This document shows, one piece after another, positions 1 to 8,339 of a stretch of DNA of 64,000 nt. Source of the stretch: Methylopila jiangsuensis (GTDB lineage: Bacteria > Pseudomonadota > Alphaproteobacteria > Rhizobiales > Methylopilaceae); assembly GCF_027922305.1 (NCBI RefSeq), contig NZ_BSFK01000005.1, forward strand, positions 496,001 to 560,000, read 5' to 3'. The position numbers were made by a program, and so were the translations under genes. The notes under the pieces were generated by a model. That model saw nothing but the letters and a program-made list of their open reading frames with translations, had not been told where the DNA came from and did not search any database. Numbering within the stretch: the first letter of the stretch is position 1; each line of letters starts with the position of its first letter.

Positions 1-645
1 GCGCCCGCCCGCCATCAGGATGAGGCGGTCGCAGAACCGGGTGGCGAGCGTCAGGTCGTGCAGCACCACCACCACGCCCATGCCCCGGCGGGCAGCGGCG
101 GCGAGCCGCTCCATCAGGCCAAGCTGGTGGGCGGGATCGAGCGCCGCCGCCGGCTCGTCGGCCAGCAGCCACTCGCTCTCCACCGCGAAGGCGCGGGCGA
201 GCAGCACGCGGGCGCGCTCACCGCCGGAGAGTTCGCGCATCGGCCGGCCGCGAAAGCCTTCCGCGTCGGCCGCGCGCAGCGCCCGGTCCACCGCCGCGGC
301 GTCGCTTTGGAGCGCCGCGCGGCCGAAGCCCCGATGGGGCAGCCGCCCCAGCGCCACCACATGTTCCGCCCGCAGCGGCCAATGGGCCTCCGCCGTCTGT
401 TCCAGATAGGCGAGCCGCTTCGCAAACGTCCTGCGGCCGATGTGGGCGAGGCGCCGGCCATCGTAGAGCACCTGCCCCTCGTCGGGCGCGCGCAGGCCCG
501 CCAGCGCCCGGAACAGGGTGGTCTTCCCCGCGCCGTTCGGGCCGATGAGGCCGACCAGCTCGCCGGGCCTCAGGGTGAGCGACACCCGGTCGACGCGCGG
601 GGCGCCGCCGAGCCGGACGGTGAGGTTGAGGGCGACGATCTCCAT
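1..645 (-). CDS. btuD: Cobalamin-type ABC transporter ATPase (BtuD/FecE family), partial
   Basis: Cytoplasmic ATPase that powers the B12 importer with the adjacent permease. The N-terminus is complete and the C-terminus runs off the window at base 1. Visible motifs are Walker A GPNGAGKT near residues 35-42, the signature LSGGE near 138, Walker B with ADEP near 160, and an H-loop LHD near 190. The ATG (645-643) overlaps the permease stop as ATGA, showing translational coupling. It is the last gene seen of the riboswitch-led btuB operon. The family alone cannot separate B12 from haem or siderophore import. The B12 assignment rests on the riboswitch and the operon. Confidence 0.88.
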   Translation of the reverse strand, partial: MEIVALNLTVRLGGAPRVDRVSLTLRPGELVGLIGPNGAGKTTLFRALAGLRAPDEGQVLYDGRRLAHIGRRTFAKRLAYLEQTAEAHWPLRAEHVVALGRLPHRGFGRAALQSDAAAVDRALRAADAEGFRGRPMRELSGGERARVLLARAFAVESEWLLADEPAAALDPAHQLGLMERLAAAARRGMGVVVVLHDLTLATRFCDRLILMAGGR

Positions 646-1670
646 CACGCCTCCCGCCTCAGGCGCCACAGCAGCGACAGGAAGAACGGCGCGCCGATGA
701 GCGCCGTGACCACGCCGAGCTTCAGCTCCGGCCGCACGCCGATGGCCCGCACGCCGATGTCGGCGCCGAGCGCCAGCGCCGCGCCGCCAAGTCCGCTTGC
801 GAGCAGCAGACGGCCGGGACGTCCGCCCACCAGCGGGCGCAGGATGTGCGGAACCACCAGCCCGACGAAGCCGATCGAGCCCGTCACCGCCACCGTGGCG
901 CCCACGGCGAGCGCCGCCCCCACCACCAGCATGGCCCGCACCCGGCCCAGGTCGAAGCCGAGGCTTGCGGCGGTGTCCTCGCCGAGCGTGAGCGCGTCGA
1001 GCGCCGGGCCCGACGCCAGCATCAGCCCCCAGCCGACCACGAGCAGCGGCGCGACCAGCGCCACATGGTCCATGCTGCGGTCGGCGAGCGAGCCCATCAG
1101 CCAGAACATCACCTCCATGGCGGCGTAGGGGTTCGGCGACAGGTTGAGCGCGAGCGCGGTGAGCGCGCCGGCGAGGCTGTTGATGGCGACGCCGGCGAGG
1201 ATCAGCGTCATGGTGGCGGAGCCGCGCCCGGCGAGGCCGTAGAGCGCCGCGACCGCCGCCGCCGCGCCCAGAACGCCGCCGATGGGCAGCGCCAGCGAGA
1301 AGGCGGCCGACAGCCCGGAATAGAACATGAGCACCGCGCCGAAGGCGGCGGCGCCCGTGACGCCGATGACGCCGGCGTCCGCGAGCGGGTTGCGCAGCAG
1401 GCCCTGCATGGCCGCGCCGGCGATTCCCAGGCTGAAGCCCGCCAGCGCGCCCATCAGCGCCCGCGGCAGGCGCAGCTCCATGAACACCAGCGCTTCCAGC
1501 GAAGCCCGGCCGGACAGCGCGTCCGTCACCGCCGCCTGAAGATCCAGCGGCGCGTAGCCGATGGCGAGCGAGGCCGCGAAGGCCACGAGCACGAGCGCGA
1601 AGAGAGCCGCAAGCAGCAGGCCGTAGCCGCCGTCGCGCGCGAAGGACGCCTCGGTCGGGATCGCGCTCAT
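645..1670 (-). CDS. btuC: Cobalamin ABC transporter permease (FecCD/BtuC family)
   Basis: Inner-membrane permease of 341 aa, the usual length for the FecCD family. It shows many hydrophobic segments and the family hallmarks RLPRALMGALAGFSLGIAGA followed by MQGLLRNPLADAG near the N-terminal third, and GFVGLVVPH late in the protein. It should form a homodimer carrying B12 handed over by the periplasmic binding protein. Start (1670) and stop (645) both overlap neighbouring genes by 4 bp, which indicates a tightly coupled btuF-btuC-btuD unit. Start choice MSAIPTEASF is fixed by the overlap with btuF. Confidence 0.93.
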   Translation of the reverse strand: MSAIPTEASFARDGGYGLLLAALFALVLVAFAASLAIGYAPLDLQAAVTDALSGRASLEALVFMELRLPRALMGALAGFSLGIAGAAMQGLLRNPLADAGVIGVTGAAAFGAVLMFYSGLSAAFSLALPIGGVLGAAAAVAALYGLAGRGSATMTLILAGVAINSLAGALTALALNLSPNPYAAMEVMFWLMGSLADRSMDHVALVAPLLVVGWGLMLASGPALDALTLGEDTAASLGFDLGRVRAMLVVGAALAVGATVAVTGSIGFVGLVVPHILRPLVGGRPGRLLLASGLGGAALALGADIGVRAIGVRPELKLGVVTALIGAPFFLSLLWRLRREA

Positions 1671-2482
1671 GGCCGTCCCTCGGCCGCGTCGGCGAGGATG
1701 TCGAAAGCGTCGGCGAGGCTCGGGCCATAGCAGGTCCAGAGCTTCGGCGGCACGCGGACGATCTTCACCCGGTCGCCGAGGCGACGCAGCACGGGATGCC
1801 GCAGCATCTCGGTGGCCATGGCGGGCGGGCCGGCGCGCGCGCCGTCCACGATCAGAGCGTCGATCCCCTTGGCGATCACCAGCTCCAGCGGCAGCTGGCC
1901 GTAATTGTCGAGCTCCAGCTCCGCCACCACGTTCACGAGCCCCGCCCGGCGCATCAGATCGTCGATCAGGGAGCCGGGGCCGGCGCTGAATCCGTTCGGC
2001 CGCAGCACGGCGGCGCGCAGCTTCGGTTCGCGCGCCGCGACCGGGCGGGACATGCGGCGATCGAGCTCCGCGATCATGGCCTCGCCCCGGTCGGCGTGGC
2101 CGATGGCCTGCGCGACGCGGCGGATTTCTTCGCGCACGCCGTCGAGCGTGCGGGGCGCGTCCGCGTCCACCACGGGCACGCCGATCCGCCTCAGCACCGC
2201 GACGGATTGCCGGGAGGTGTAGCGGCCGGCGAGCACAAGATCGGGCCGGAGCCCGATGACCTCTTCGGCGAAGCCATGGGTCGACGGCACGCCCCGCGCC
2301 TGCTCCGCCACGTTGGAGCCGGCGGAGAGGGTGGACAGCCAGGTGACGCCCGCCACCTGCGACGGGTCTCCGAGCCGGATCAGCAGATCGTCGGTGCAGA
2401 GGTTGATGGAGACCACCCGCGCCGGAGCGGCCGCGGCGGGAGCGGCGGCGAGAAGGCCGAAGGCCAGCAGCAGGCCGCGCAT
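1667..2482 (-). CDS. btuF: Periplasmic cobalamin-binding protein (BtuF-like)
   Basis: 271-aa ABC substrate-binding protein. A signal peptide (MRGLLLAFGLLAAAPAAAA) precedes the type-III binding fold with RVVSINLCTDDLLIRLGDP, a sequence typical of BtuF-like proteins, and a PDLVLAGRYTS stretch. It would capture B12 in the periplasm and deliver it to BtuC. The ATG at 2482 is chosen because it sits directly before the signal peptide. An upstream in-frame ATG at 2542 would add residues encoded by a dispersed palindromic repeat and is rejected. It overlaps btuC by 4 bp. Confidence 0.9.
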   Translation of the reverse strand: MRGLLLAFGLLAAAPAAAAPARVVSINLCTDDLLIRLGDPSQVAGVTWLSTLSAGSNVAEQARGVPSTHGFAEEVIGLRPDLVLAGRYTSRQSVAVLRRIGVPVVDADAPRTLDGVREEIRRVAQAIGHADRGEAMIAELDRRMSRPVAAREPKLRAAVLRPNGFSAGPGSLIDDLMRRAGLVNVVAELELDNYGQLPLELVIAKGIDALIVDGARAGPPAMATEMLRHPVLRRLGDRVKIVRVPPKLWTCYGPSLADAFDILADAAEGRP

Positions 2483-2516
2483 GCGCCTGGAGCCCCTCAG
2501 GACATCGCTGCGAGCC

Positions 2517-2610
2517 GTCATGCCCGAGCTTGCCTCGGGCATCCACGACTTGAACGCTCAAGCCGTCGTTCGGCCAAAGCCTTGGATGCCCGCCGAAGGC
2601 GGGCATGACG
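2517..2610. repeat. Dispersed intergenic palindrome, copy 1
   Basis: Begins GTCATGCCCGAG and ends CGGGCATGAC, with two inverted-repeat hairpins (GCCCGAG...CTCGGGC and GCCCGCC...GGCGGGC) joined by about 40 bases. It lies between btuF and the upstream gene. The same architecture recurs near 19.3/20.45, 43.1, 46.2, 58.3 and 60.7 kb. Bases 2537-2547 read on the minus strand contain CGTGGATGCCC, the motif into which the IS110-family element at 19.4 kb inserted. Confidence 0.85.
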
Positions 2611-2650
2611 AACCGCACATGCGGTTCGTCTGTCCCTTGGGAGCGGTCGC

Positions 2651-3250
2651 TCAGCCATGGCGGAAGCCCTGACCCTGCTCGTCGATCGCCTCCGGCTCCC
2701 GGCCGAGCCAGCGCTTCGAGACCGCCCGCCAGACGGCGAGGCGGGAGAAGTCCGGCGTCTCGGCCAGGCTGTCGTCGTCCTCGATGAAGGGGTTGGGGAA
2801 GAAGATCGAGATCATGGGCTCGCCGGCGCCGTTCCACATCTCGAAGCCCCAGGTGACCGGCTTGCCGTCCCGGCCGTAGCCCCGGAACAGCTGCGCCCTG
2901 GACGGCTTGCGCTTCCTGGTCAGCTCCGGCGCCACCGGGAACCGCTCCGAGCCGCGGTTCTCGCCGATGCAGAGGTGGAAGTGGCCGCCATGCCCGAACA
3001 TGACCGTGAGGTAGCCGTCCAGCAGGCCGATGGACTGGGGCGCCGAGAGGCACTTCCATTCATAGGCCGCGCCCTCGATCAGCGGGCCGAAGCGTATGCC
3101 CTCCCAGTGGGTCTCGAACACGTCGCGCAGGAACGCCTCCAGCGTCGGCGCCTCCGCCGGCAGCGACCAGATCTCGCGCTTCAGCGCGCCGTCCCCGCCG
3201 CGCAGGGTCTCGGTCGGCGCGCGGGGGGCCAGAGGTTCGAGAACGATCAT
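2651..3250 (-). CDS. Uncharacterised conserved protein in the B12-uptake operon
   Basis: 199-aa soluble protein without signal peptide or membrane segments. I do not recognise its family. Visible features are a histidine-rich HGGHFHLC segment near the middle, which could bind a metal or haem, a following CIGENRG stretch, and an aromatic-rich C-terminal half (WGFEMWNGAGEP, SIFFPNPF). It lies between the B12 receptor and the B12-binding protein on the same strand, downstream of the cobalamin riboswitch, so it is probably expressed under B12 limitation. A role in B12 handling or B12-sparing metabolism is inference from position only. Confidence 0.7.
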   Translation of the reverse strand: MIVLEPLAPRAPTETLRGGDGALKREIWSLPAEAPTLEAFLRDVFETHWEGIRFGPLIEGAAYEWKCLSAPQSIGLLDGYLTVMFGHGGHFHLCIGENRGSERFPVAPELTRKRKPSRAQLFRGYGRDGKPVTWGFEMWNGAGEPMISIFFPNPFIEDDDSLAETPDFSRLAVWRAVSKRWLGREPEAIDEQGQGFRHG

Positions 3251-3306
3251 GTCATGCCCTCACGACGACAGGGGGATCGCCCGGCGGCCGGGCGATCCGT
3301 TGGTGG

Positions 3307-5307
3307 TCAGAACGACACCTTCACGCCGCCATAGGCCGCGCGGCCGGGCGTGTTGTAGGTGAAGACCTCCTCGTAACGCTTGTCGAACAGGTTCTCGATC
3401 CGGCCGTACACCTCGGCGTTGGGATGAACCTTGTAGGACGCGCCGAGGTTGACCAGCGTGTAGGCCTTCAGCGGAACGCGCGTCTGGGCGTAGGTCATGG
3501 CGTCGTAAGCGTAGTCCTTCTGCTTGCCGTTGTGGACGACGCCGAGGTTCACGTTCGCCCTGTTCTCCAAGAACGCGTAGTTCACGTTCAGGCTGCCGAT
3601 GTTGCGGGGGCGACGCACCAGCTCCGCGCCGGCAGGGTCTTCGCCGTCCGAATACGTGTAGGCCGCGCGGATGCTGAGCCCTTCGATCGGCCGCAGCGTG
3701 ACGCCCAGCTCCACGCCCTTGATCCGCGACGTGCCGTCGAGGTTGACCGGAGTCGTGACGTAGTTCCCGGCGGTGTCCTGATAGCTGCGCGACGAGATCA
3801 GGTCGCTGACGCGCTGCTGGAAGTAGGTCGCCTCGAAGGTGACGCGATCGTCCCAGAACGGCTGGTCGAAGCCGATGTCCCAGCCGCGGGTCTTCTCGGG
3901 CGTCAGCGCGGAATTGCCCACGTAGTTGCCATAGAAGCCATAAAGCTCCGAGACGGTGGGGTTCTTCACGCCCGTGCCGAACGACGCGCGGATCTTCGTC
4001 TGCGTCCGGTCGAAGGTGTAGGCGGAGGCGAGGCGATAGGTGGTCTCGTCCTTGAACCGCTCGTTGAAGTCGTGGCGCACGCTGCCGGTGACGAACAGGT
4101 TCTCGAACAGGCCGAGCTGGTACTGGCCCACAAGCCCGGTGTTCGTGATCGACTTGCGCACCGGTTCATAGCCGTAGCTGCTGAGCCAGATGCTTTTGCT
4201 GACCACATGGTCGCGCTGGGTGTCCGCGCCGAAGGTGAGGACATGCGTCGCCGGCAGGCCACCCTCGGTCGAGAAGCGGTAGTTGGTCTGGTAGTCGAGC
4301 TTCACCGTCTCGCCGACGGTGGCGGAACTGCGCTGGTCGGTCCCGTCATAGTTCCGGCGATCCTGATTGGTGTAGGACAGGCCGAGCACATGGTCCCAGG
4401 CGCCGTCGAGCAGCGTGGCCTTGCCCTGCACCCGGCCGAAGAACTGCTTGCCGCGCTCGTAATCGCCGGACTCGACCGCCGCCGCATAGGGGAAGCCGGT
4501 CGCGGAGCCGAAATTGTCCCGGTCAGCCCGGAAGCTGGTGTAGCGCGCGACGCTCGATATCTCGAACATCTCGCTTGGCCGCACCGAGACCTTGGCCAAC
4601 GCGCTGCCGCTCTCGTACCCGTCGCGGTCGCGGAAGCCCGAATTCCAGGCGTCCCGTTTCCTGGCGACCGAGTTTCCGTCGGTGTGGAACATCTGGGTGG
4701 CGAACAGGTAGTCGTAGGCCTCGGTCCCGCCGGAAACGGCGGCCGAGCCGTTCAGCGTCCCGAACGAGCCGCCTTCCACCTGGCCCCGGAACGCCGGCTT
4801 GCCGTCCCCCTTGCGGGTGACGATGTTCACCACGCCGCCGGCGGCGTCGGAGCCGTAGAGCGCGCTCTGAGGCCCGCGCAGCACGTCCACCCGCTCCACC
4901 TCCAGCGCCAGCAGGTTGGCGAAATCGAACTCGCCGCTCGCGCCCGGATCGTTCATCTCGATCCCGTCGATCAGCACCAGGGTCTGGTTGCCCTCCGAGC
5001 CGCGGATGCGGATCTGGGTCAGCGCGCCCACCGGGCCGGTGCGGCTGACGGCGACGCCCGGCATCTCGCGCAGCACGTCGGAGACGACCCGGATCTGGCG
5101 CTTCTCCAGCTCTTCGCCCGAGAGCGAGGACACCGCGCTGCCGATGGCCGCCTGCGGGCCCTCGACCCTGTTGGCGGTGACGGAAAGCTCGGGCAGGTCC
5201 TCGGCCGCGGTCGCCTGCTGTGCGGCGGACGGCGTGACGAAGGCGAGGGACAGGAAAGCCGCGGACAGCGCGCACGCGCTGCTGCTGCGAAGGAGAGAGG
5301 CGATCAT
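3307..5307 (-). CDS. btuB: TonB-dependent vitamin B12 outer-membrane receptor
   Basis: 666-aa receptor. A signal peptide ends near ...VTPSAAQQ, then a TonB-box-like segment ELSVTANR near residues 40-47, a plug domain (VSDVLREMPGVAVSRTGPVG, LVLIDGIEMND, VERVDVLRGPQSALYGSDA), and a beta-barrel ending in the typical C-terminal aromatic (VKVSF). It imports cobalamin across the outer membrane using TonB energy. The start at 5307 is chosen because it immediately precedes the signal peptide. A longer frame reaching 5466 would translate the riboswitch leader. The leader's cobalamin riboswitch gives the substrate assignment and implies repression by B12. Confidence 0.95.
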   Translation of the reverse strand: MIASLLRSSSACALSAAFLSLAFVTPSAAQQATAAEDLPELSVTANRVEGPQAAIGSAVSSLSGEELEKRQIRVVSDVLREMPGVAVSRTGPVGALTQIRIRGSEGNQTLVLIDGIEMNDPGASGEFDFANLLALEVERVDVLRGPQSALYGSDAAGGVVNIVTRKGDGKPAFRGQVEGGSFGTLNGSAAVSGGTEAYDYLFATQMFHTDGNSVARKRDAWNSGFRDRDGYESGSALAKVSVRPSEMFEISSVARYTSFRADRDNFGSATGFPYAAAVESGDYERGKQFFGRVQGKATLLDGAWDHVLGLSYTNQDRRNYDGTDQRSSATVGETVKLDYQTNYRFSTEGGLPATHVLTFGADTQRDHVVSKSIWLSSYGYEPVRKSITNTGLVGQYQLGLFENLFVTGSVRHDFNERFKDETTYRLASAYTFDRTQTKIRASFGTGVKNPTVSELYGFYGNYVGNSALTPEKTRGWDIGFDQPFWDDRVTFEATYFQQRVSDLISSRSYQDTAGNYVTTPVNLDGTSRIKGVELGVTLRPIEGLSIRAAYTYSDGEDPAGAELVRRPRNIGSLNVNYAFLENRANVNLGVVHNGKQKDYAYDAMTYAQTRVPLKAYTLVNLGASYKVHPNAEVYGRIENLFDKRYEEVFTYNTPGRAAYGGVKVSF

Positions 5308-5383
5308 CGAGACCCCGGGCGGGACGAGTGGCACGTCACCGCGAACAGGAAGTCTCACCGACCGGTACAGGCACGCGCCCACG

Positions 5384-5405
5384 CCGATGGCTCGCCCACC
5401 ATCGG
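5384..5405 (-). promoter_or_regulatory. Hairpin between riboswitch and btuB
   Basis: Perfect 7-bp inverted repeat CCGATGG...CCATCGG with an 8-nt loop. It lies between the riboswitch aptamer and the btuB start. It is not followed by a U-tract and does not cover the start codon. It may be part of the expression platform or a pause hairpin; this is inference. Confidence 0.35.
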
Positions 5406-5440
5406 TGCACCCCGCCCGACGCGTTCGCGTGTGACCACAC

Positions 5441-5615
5441 GGCTGACGGCAGGTCTCCTGACTCACGGGTCCCGGCGCTTCCGTCGCCTTCCCAGACCCC
5501 GAAGGGTCCAGTGGCCGATGACGAAGCGCTCGCCGTTCACAGTAGCGGGGGCTGCCGCAGGATAGGGCCGGATGGCCTGCACTGCGTTCCCTTTTGATCC
5601 CCGGGGGGGAACCGT
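5441..5615 (-). promoter_or_regulatory. Cobalamin (AdoCbl) riboswitch
   Basis: Read on the minus strand, the leader contains in order an AAAAGGGAACGCAGTGC segment, GCAGCCCCCGCTACTGTGA, GGCCACTGG, GGGAAGG, and the B12-box-like AGTCAGGAGACCTGCC. This is the conserved order of the cobalamin riboswitch. It sits about 135 bases upstream of btuB. When adenosylcobalamin binds, expression of the downstream uptake operon is expected to fall. Confidence 0.96.
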
Positions 5616-5721
5616 CGGCCCGGACGCTATGGCGAAACTGTGGCCGCGGTCAATGCGACCTCGGTCGATGGAAACGGCTCTGTCGCTCGAAAGCCACGGA
5701 TCGCCGGCATGGGCGCGCGGG

Positions 5722-6567
5722 TCAGCCCATGTCCCGGTTTGGGCGTTCCCGCCAGACGTGATCCAGCATGTCCCGGAAGAAGCGGTCCGCCCGTTCGCGT
5801 TCCCCCGCCTTGAGGCGCGGCGCGCGACGCCCGAAGGTCTCGTCGGCGAGCCGGAACTCCTGCGCCAGAAACGCCAGAATCTCCGCCGGCGCCATGGCGG
5901 CTCCGAGTTCGCGGGTCACGGCCTTGCGCGCGATGAGATCGTCCATGATGCGGGCCACCGCCGGCGGCGGATCGCATTCGGCCATCAGCGTCTGGAACCG
6001 CATGGGCGCCACCGCCGCGTCCGGCCGCAGCCGCAGCCAGCGCAGGGCCGCCGCCGGGCGGACCATGTAGAACAGCTTCTTCAGCGCGATCGGCTCGCCC
6101 TCGCGCAGATGCCGCTCCTGATGCGCGTAGCCGAGCCCGCGGTAATGACGGGCGACGCGATCGCGATCCGCCGCCTGCTCCGCGAAGGCGAGGAAGGCGG
6201 CGCGGAACCGCTCGTCCACGCCATAGGCGATCGGCGAGGTCAGCCATTCGATCGCGACCGCGTTGCCGTTCAGCAGCAGCCGGATCGCTTTCGCCAGATT
6301 CCAGCCGTTGACGTCGAGATCGCCTTCGATCGGGGTTTCGATGACGTCGCGTGCCGGCCACAGCGACAGGTAGCGCTCCGGCGGCTGCACATAGATGAAC
6401 CGGCAGTCGTAATCGCTGTCCGGCGACGGAAAGCCCCACGCCCGGCTTCCGCTTTCGATGGCGAAGGGGATGGCGACGCCGTGAGCGGCGCGGATGTCCG
6501 CAAGCCTCCGGTCGACGGCGGCGATGGCCTCGGGGGCCATGTCGGGGGCGAGAGAACGACTGAGCAT
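5722..6567 (-). CDS. Predicted nucleotidyltransferase, RlaP-like (DNA polymerase beta superfamily)
   Basis: 281-aa soluble protein. The N-terminal nucleotidyltransferase motif GSRAWGFPSPDSDYDCRFIY (GS...DSDYD) holds the two metal-binding aspartates, followed by a helical C-terminal region with LKKLFYMVRPAAALRWL. This matches the RNA-repair-associated polymerase-beta family (RlaP). Its exact reaction is unknown. No RNA ligase or other repair gene lies beside it. The start MLSRSLAPDM at 6567 is chosen over 6618, which would add a cysteine/glycine-rich, non-conserved-looking extension. It is likely a single-gene unit. Confidence 0.8.
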   Translation of the reverse strand: MLSRSLAPDMAPEAIAAVDRRLADIRAAHGVAIPFAIESGSRAWGFPSPDSDYDCRFIYVQPPERYLSLWPARDVIETPIEGDLDVNGWNLAKAIRLLLNGNAVAIEWLTSPIAYGVDERFRAAFLAFAEQAADRDRVARHYRGLGYAHQERHLREGEPIALKKLFYMVRPAAALRWLRLRPDAAVAPMRFQTLMAECDPPPAVARIMDDLIARKAVTRELGAAMAPAEILAFLAQEFRLADETFGRRAPRLKAGERERADRFFRDMLDHVWRERPNRDMG

Positions 6568-6789
6568 CACGCCTCCGGCGCACGGACAACCGCAGGACGC
6601 GCCGTCTCCCGGTTCCATGCCGCGCGCGCCGCGTGGTGTCCAGAGATCGGCGCTCCACCTTAGAACTGATCTAAATTATTGAATTTGCTATGGAATATTC
6701 TTTTACCTTATAACCGCCACATGCGTGGCGGCGTGGATTGGGACCTTTTCTCCTTTTCGCGCCGCGGCGCCCTCAACGGTCGAGCGGCC

Positions 6790-7305
6790 ATGACGTCCTG
6801 GCGAACCTCCCTCGGTCTGCTGTTCGTAGACCATCGCGCGCCGCTCGAGCGGCTGGTCGGCCGTCGCGTGCGCGACCGCGAAACCGCGGCCGAGATCGTG
6901 CAGGACGTGTTCGCACGGGTGTGGCGCGCCGGCAGCGCGGGGTCTTCGGACGATGATCGCCGCATTCTGTACGCGGCGGCGCGCAACGCCGCGGTGGACC
7001 ACAATCTCGCCCAGTCGCGCCGCAGCCGCGCGCTGGCCCGGCTGACGCCCGAGCAGCTGATGCAGGACGACGCCGCGCCCGATCAGACGCTCGCCTCCCG
7101 GGCCGCGATCGTGGCGCTGGAGGAGGCTCTCGCCGACCTGCCGGAACGCACGCGCGCGATTTTCGTGGCGCGACGCCTCAGGGGCGAAAGCAACGCCGTG
7201 ATCGCGGCCCGGCTTGGCATCTCGGTGCGCGCGGTGGAGAAGCATCTGGTGCGCGGCCTCGCCCACTGCCGCGAGCGGCTTTCCGGTCATCTCGACGACG
7301 CCTGA
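6790..7305 (+). CDS. ECF-type RNA polymerase sigma factor (FecI-like)
   Basis: About 171 aa, a normal ECF sigma length. Region 2 is recognisable in RVRDRETAAEIVQDVFARVWRA and region 4 in LPERTRAIFVARRLRGESNAVIAARLGISVRAVEKHL, a helix-turn-helix. It should direct RNA polymerase to a dedicated promoter set. The start at 6790 (MTSWRTSLG) fits the family best. In-frame starts at 6721 and 6679 would add an unconserved tail. No FecR-type anti-sigma gene follows, unlike most FecI-like factors, so it appears to be an orphan. Confidence 0.85.
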   Translation: MTSWRTSLGLLFVDHRAPLERLVGRRVRDRETAAEIVQDVFARVWRAGSAGSSDDDRRILYAAARNAAVDHNLAQSRRSRALARLTPEQLMQDDAAPDQTLASRAAIVALEEALADLPERTRAIFVARRLRGESNAVIAARLGISVRAVEKHLVRGLAHCRERLSGHLDDA

Positions 7306-7415
7306 ACGTCCTTCGGGAGAGATGTGACGCGCGCGTCGTGCGTTCGATCATGCGGGCGCACGCCTGATCTGCCCGGCCAAAATTGAGGTAAAACCTTAAT
7401 CCGAGAGAGTTTTTT

Positions 7416-7455
7416 CGTTCCCCGGCGGGACAGGCGCGTTGTCCGCCGGGGAACG
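7416..7455. repeat. Strong inverted repeat between sigma factor and grpE
   Basis: Arms CGTTCCCCGGCGGGACA and TGTCCGCCGGGGAACG pair over 16 bp with a single bulged G, separated by a 7-nt loop. The T-run lies before the hairpin on the plus strand, so on neither strand is there a U-tract after the stem. The convergent genes ending at 7305 and 7595 flank it, so it may still help block read-through. Confidence 0.6.
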
Positions 7456-7594
7456 CCGCCCGTGTCCGGCGCGAGAAAAACCGGGAGGGCCGCCCCCGGC
7501 GACAGGCGGGGGGAAGACGCCCGGTCCTTCCGGAGCGCGCATGGGCCTGAGGCGTCTCACCACCTGAAGAGCGCCCCGGACAGCGGCCGTCGTC

Positions 7595-8245
7595 TCAGGC
7601 CGTACGGTCGAGACCGGACTTGGGCTCTTCGGGCTTGGCCTCGCCGGGCTTCGGGCCGCCGCGGGCGACGCCGACCATGGCGGGGCGCAGCAGGCGATCG
7701 CCGATGACGTAGCCGTCCTGCACCACCTGCGTCACGGTGCCGGTGGGCACGCTCGGATCGGGCGCCTCGAAAATGGCCTGATGGAAGTTGGGATCGAAGA
7801 TCTGGCCCTTGGGCTCGATCTTGGCGACGCCGTGCTTCTCCAGCGTCTTCAGCAGCTCGCGCTCGGTCAGCTCCACGCCGTCGACGATGGACTTCAGCGG
7901 CCCGTCGGTCTCGGCCGGGACCGCTTCCAGCGCGCGGCGCAGGTTGTCGGCGACCGACAGCAGGTCGCGCGCGAACGAGGTCAGCGCGTATTTGCGGGCG
8001 TCCTGAACCTCCCGCTCGGTGCGGCGGCGCAGGTTCTCCATCTCCGCATGCGAACGCAGGAACCGGTCGCGCAGATCGGTGACGGCGGCCTCGAGTTCGG
8101 CGGTGCGGTCGGCGGGACCGGCGATCTCCGGCTCGATGGTGTGATCCGCGCGCTCGCCGTCGGTCTGCGCCGGTTCAGCGGCGTTCAGCTCCACGTCGGC
8201 GGCTTCGGTCTGGGGATCGTTGCGGGGCGAGGACGTATCCGGCAT
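7595..8245 (-). CDS. grpE: Nucleotide exchange factor GrpE
   Basis: 216-aa cytoplasmic cochaperone that releases ADP from DnaK. It has an acidic, disordered N-terminus, a long coiled-coil helix ([20 protein letters not shown] continuing into [11 protein letters not shown]), and the C-terminal beta domain with the signature [10 protein letters not shown] and [18 protein letters not shown]. The start [10 protein letters not shown] at 8245 is used, since the upstream frame to 8347 overlaps the end of pbpC without conserved sequence. It follows pbpC after about 94 bp on the same strand. dnaK and hrcA are not in the window. Confidence 0.95.
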   Translation of the reverse strand: MPDTSSPRNDPQTEAADVELNAAEPAQTDGERADHTIEPEIAGPADRTAELEAAVTDLRDRFLRSHAEMENLRRRTEREVQDARKYALTSFARDLLSVADNLRRALEAVPAETDGPLKSIVDGVELTERELLKTLEKHGVAKIEPKGQIFDPNFHQAIFEAPDPSVPTGTVTQVVQDGYVIGDRLLRPAMVGVARGGPKPGEAKPEEPKSGLDRTA

Positions 8246-8339
8246 CGCGCGCCTTTCAGTGCAGGAAGAGATCGGATGAGCGGTTCGCATATCAGGTGAC
8301 CGCGCCAAAAAATCAAGCCGTCGCGAGCTCTTGGGCGCC

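Noticed and set aside
3424-5565. Plus-strand frame of 713 codons across btuB
   Set aside because: Antisense shadow of the receptor gene; it also runs through the riboswitch.
7416-7455. Intrinsic terminator for the sigma-factor gene or grpE
   Set aside because: No T-run follows the stem on either strand; kept only as an inverted repeat.
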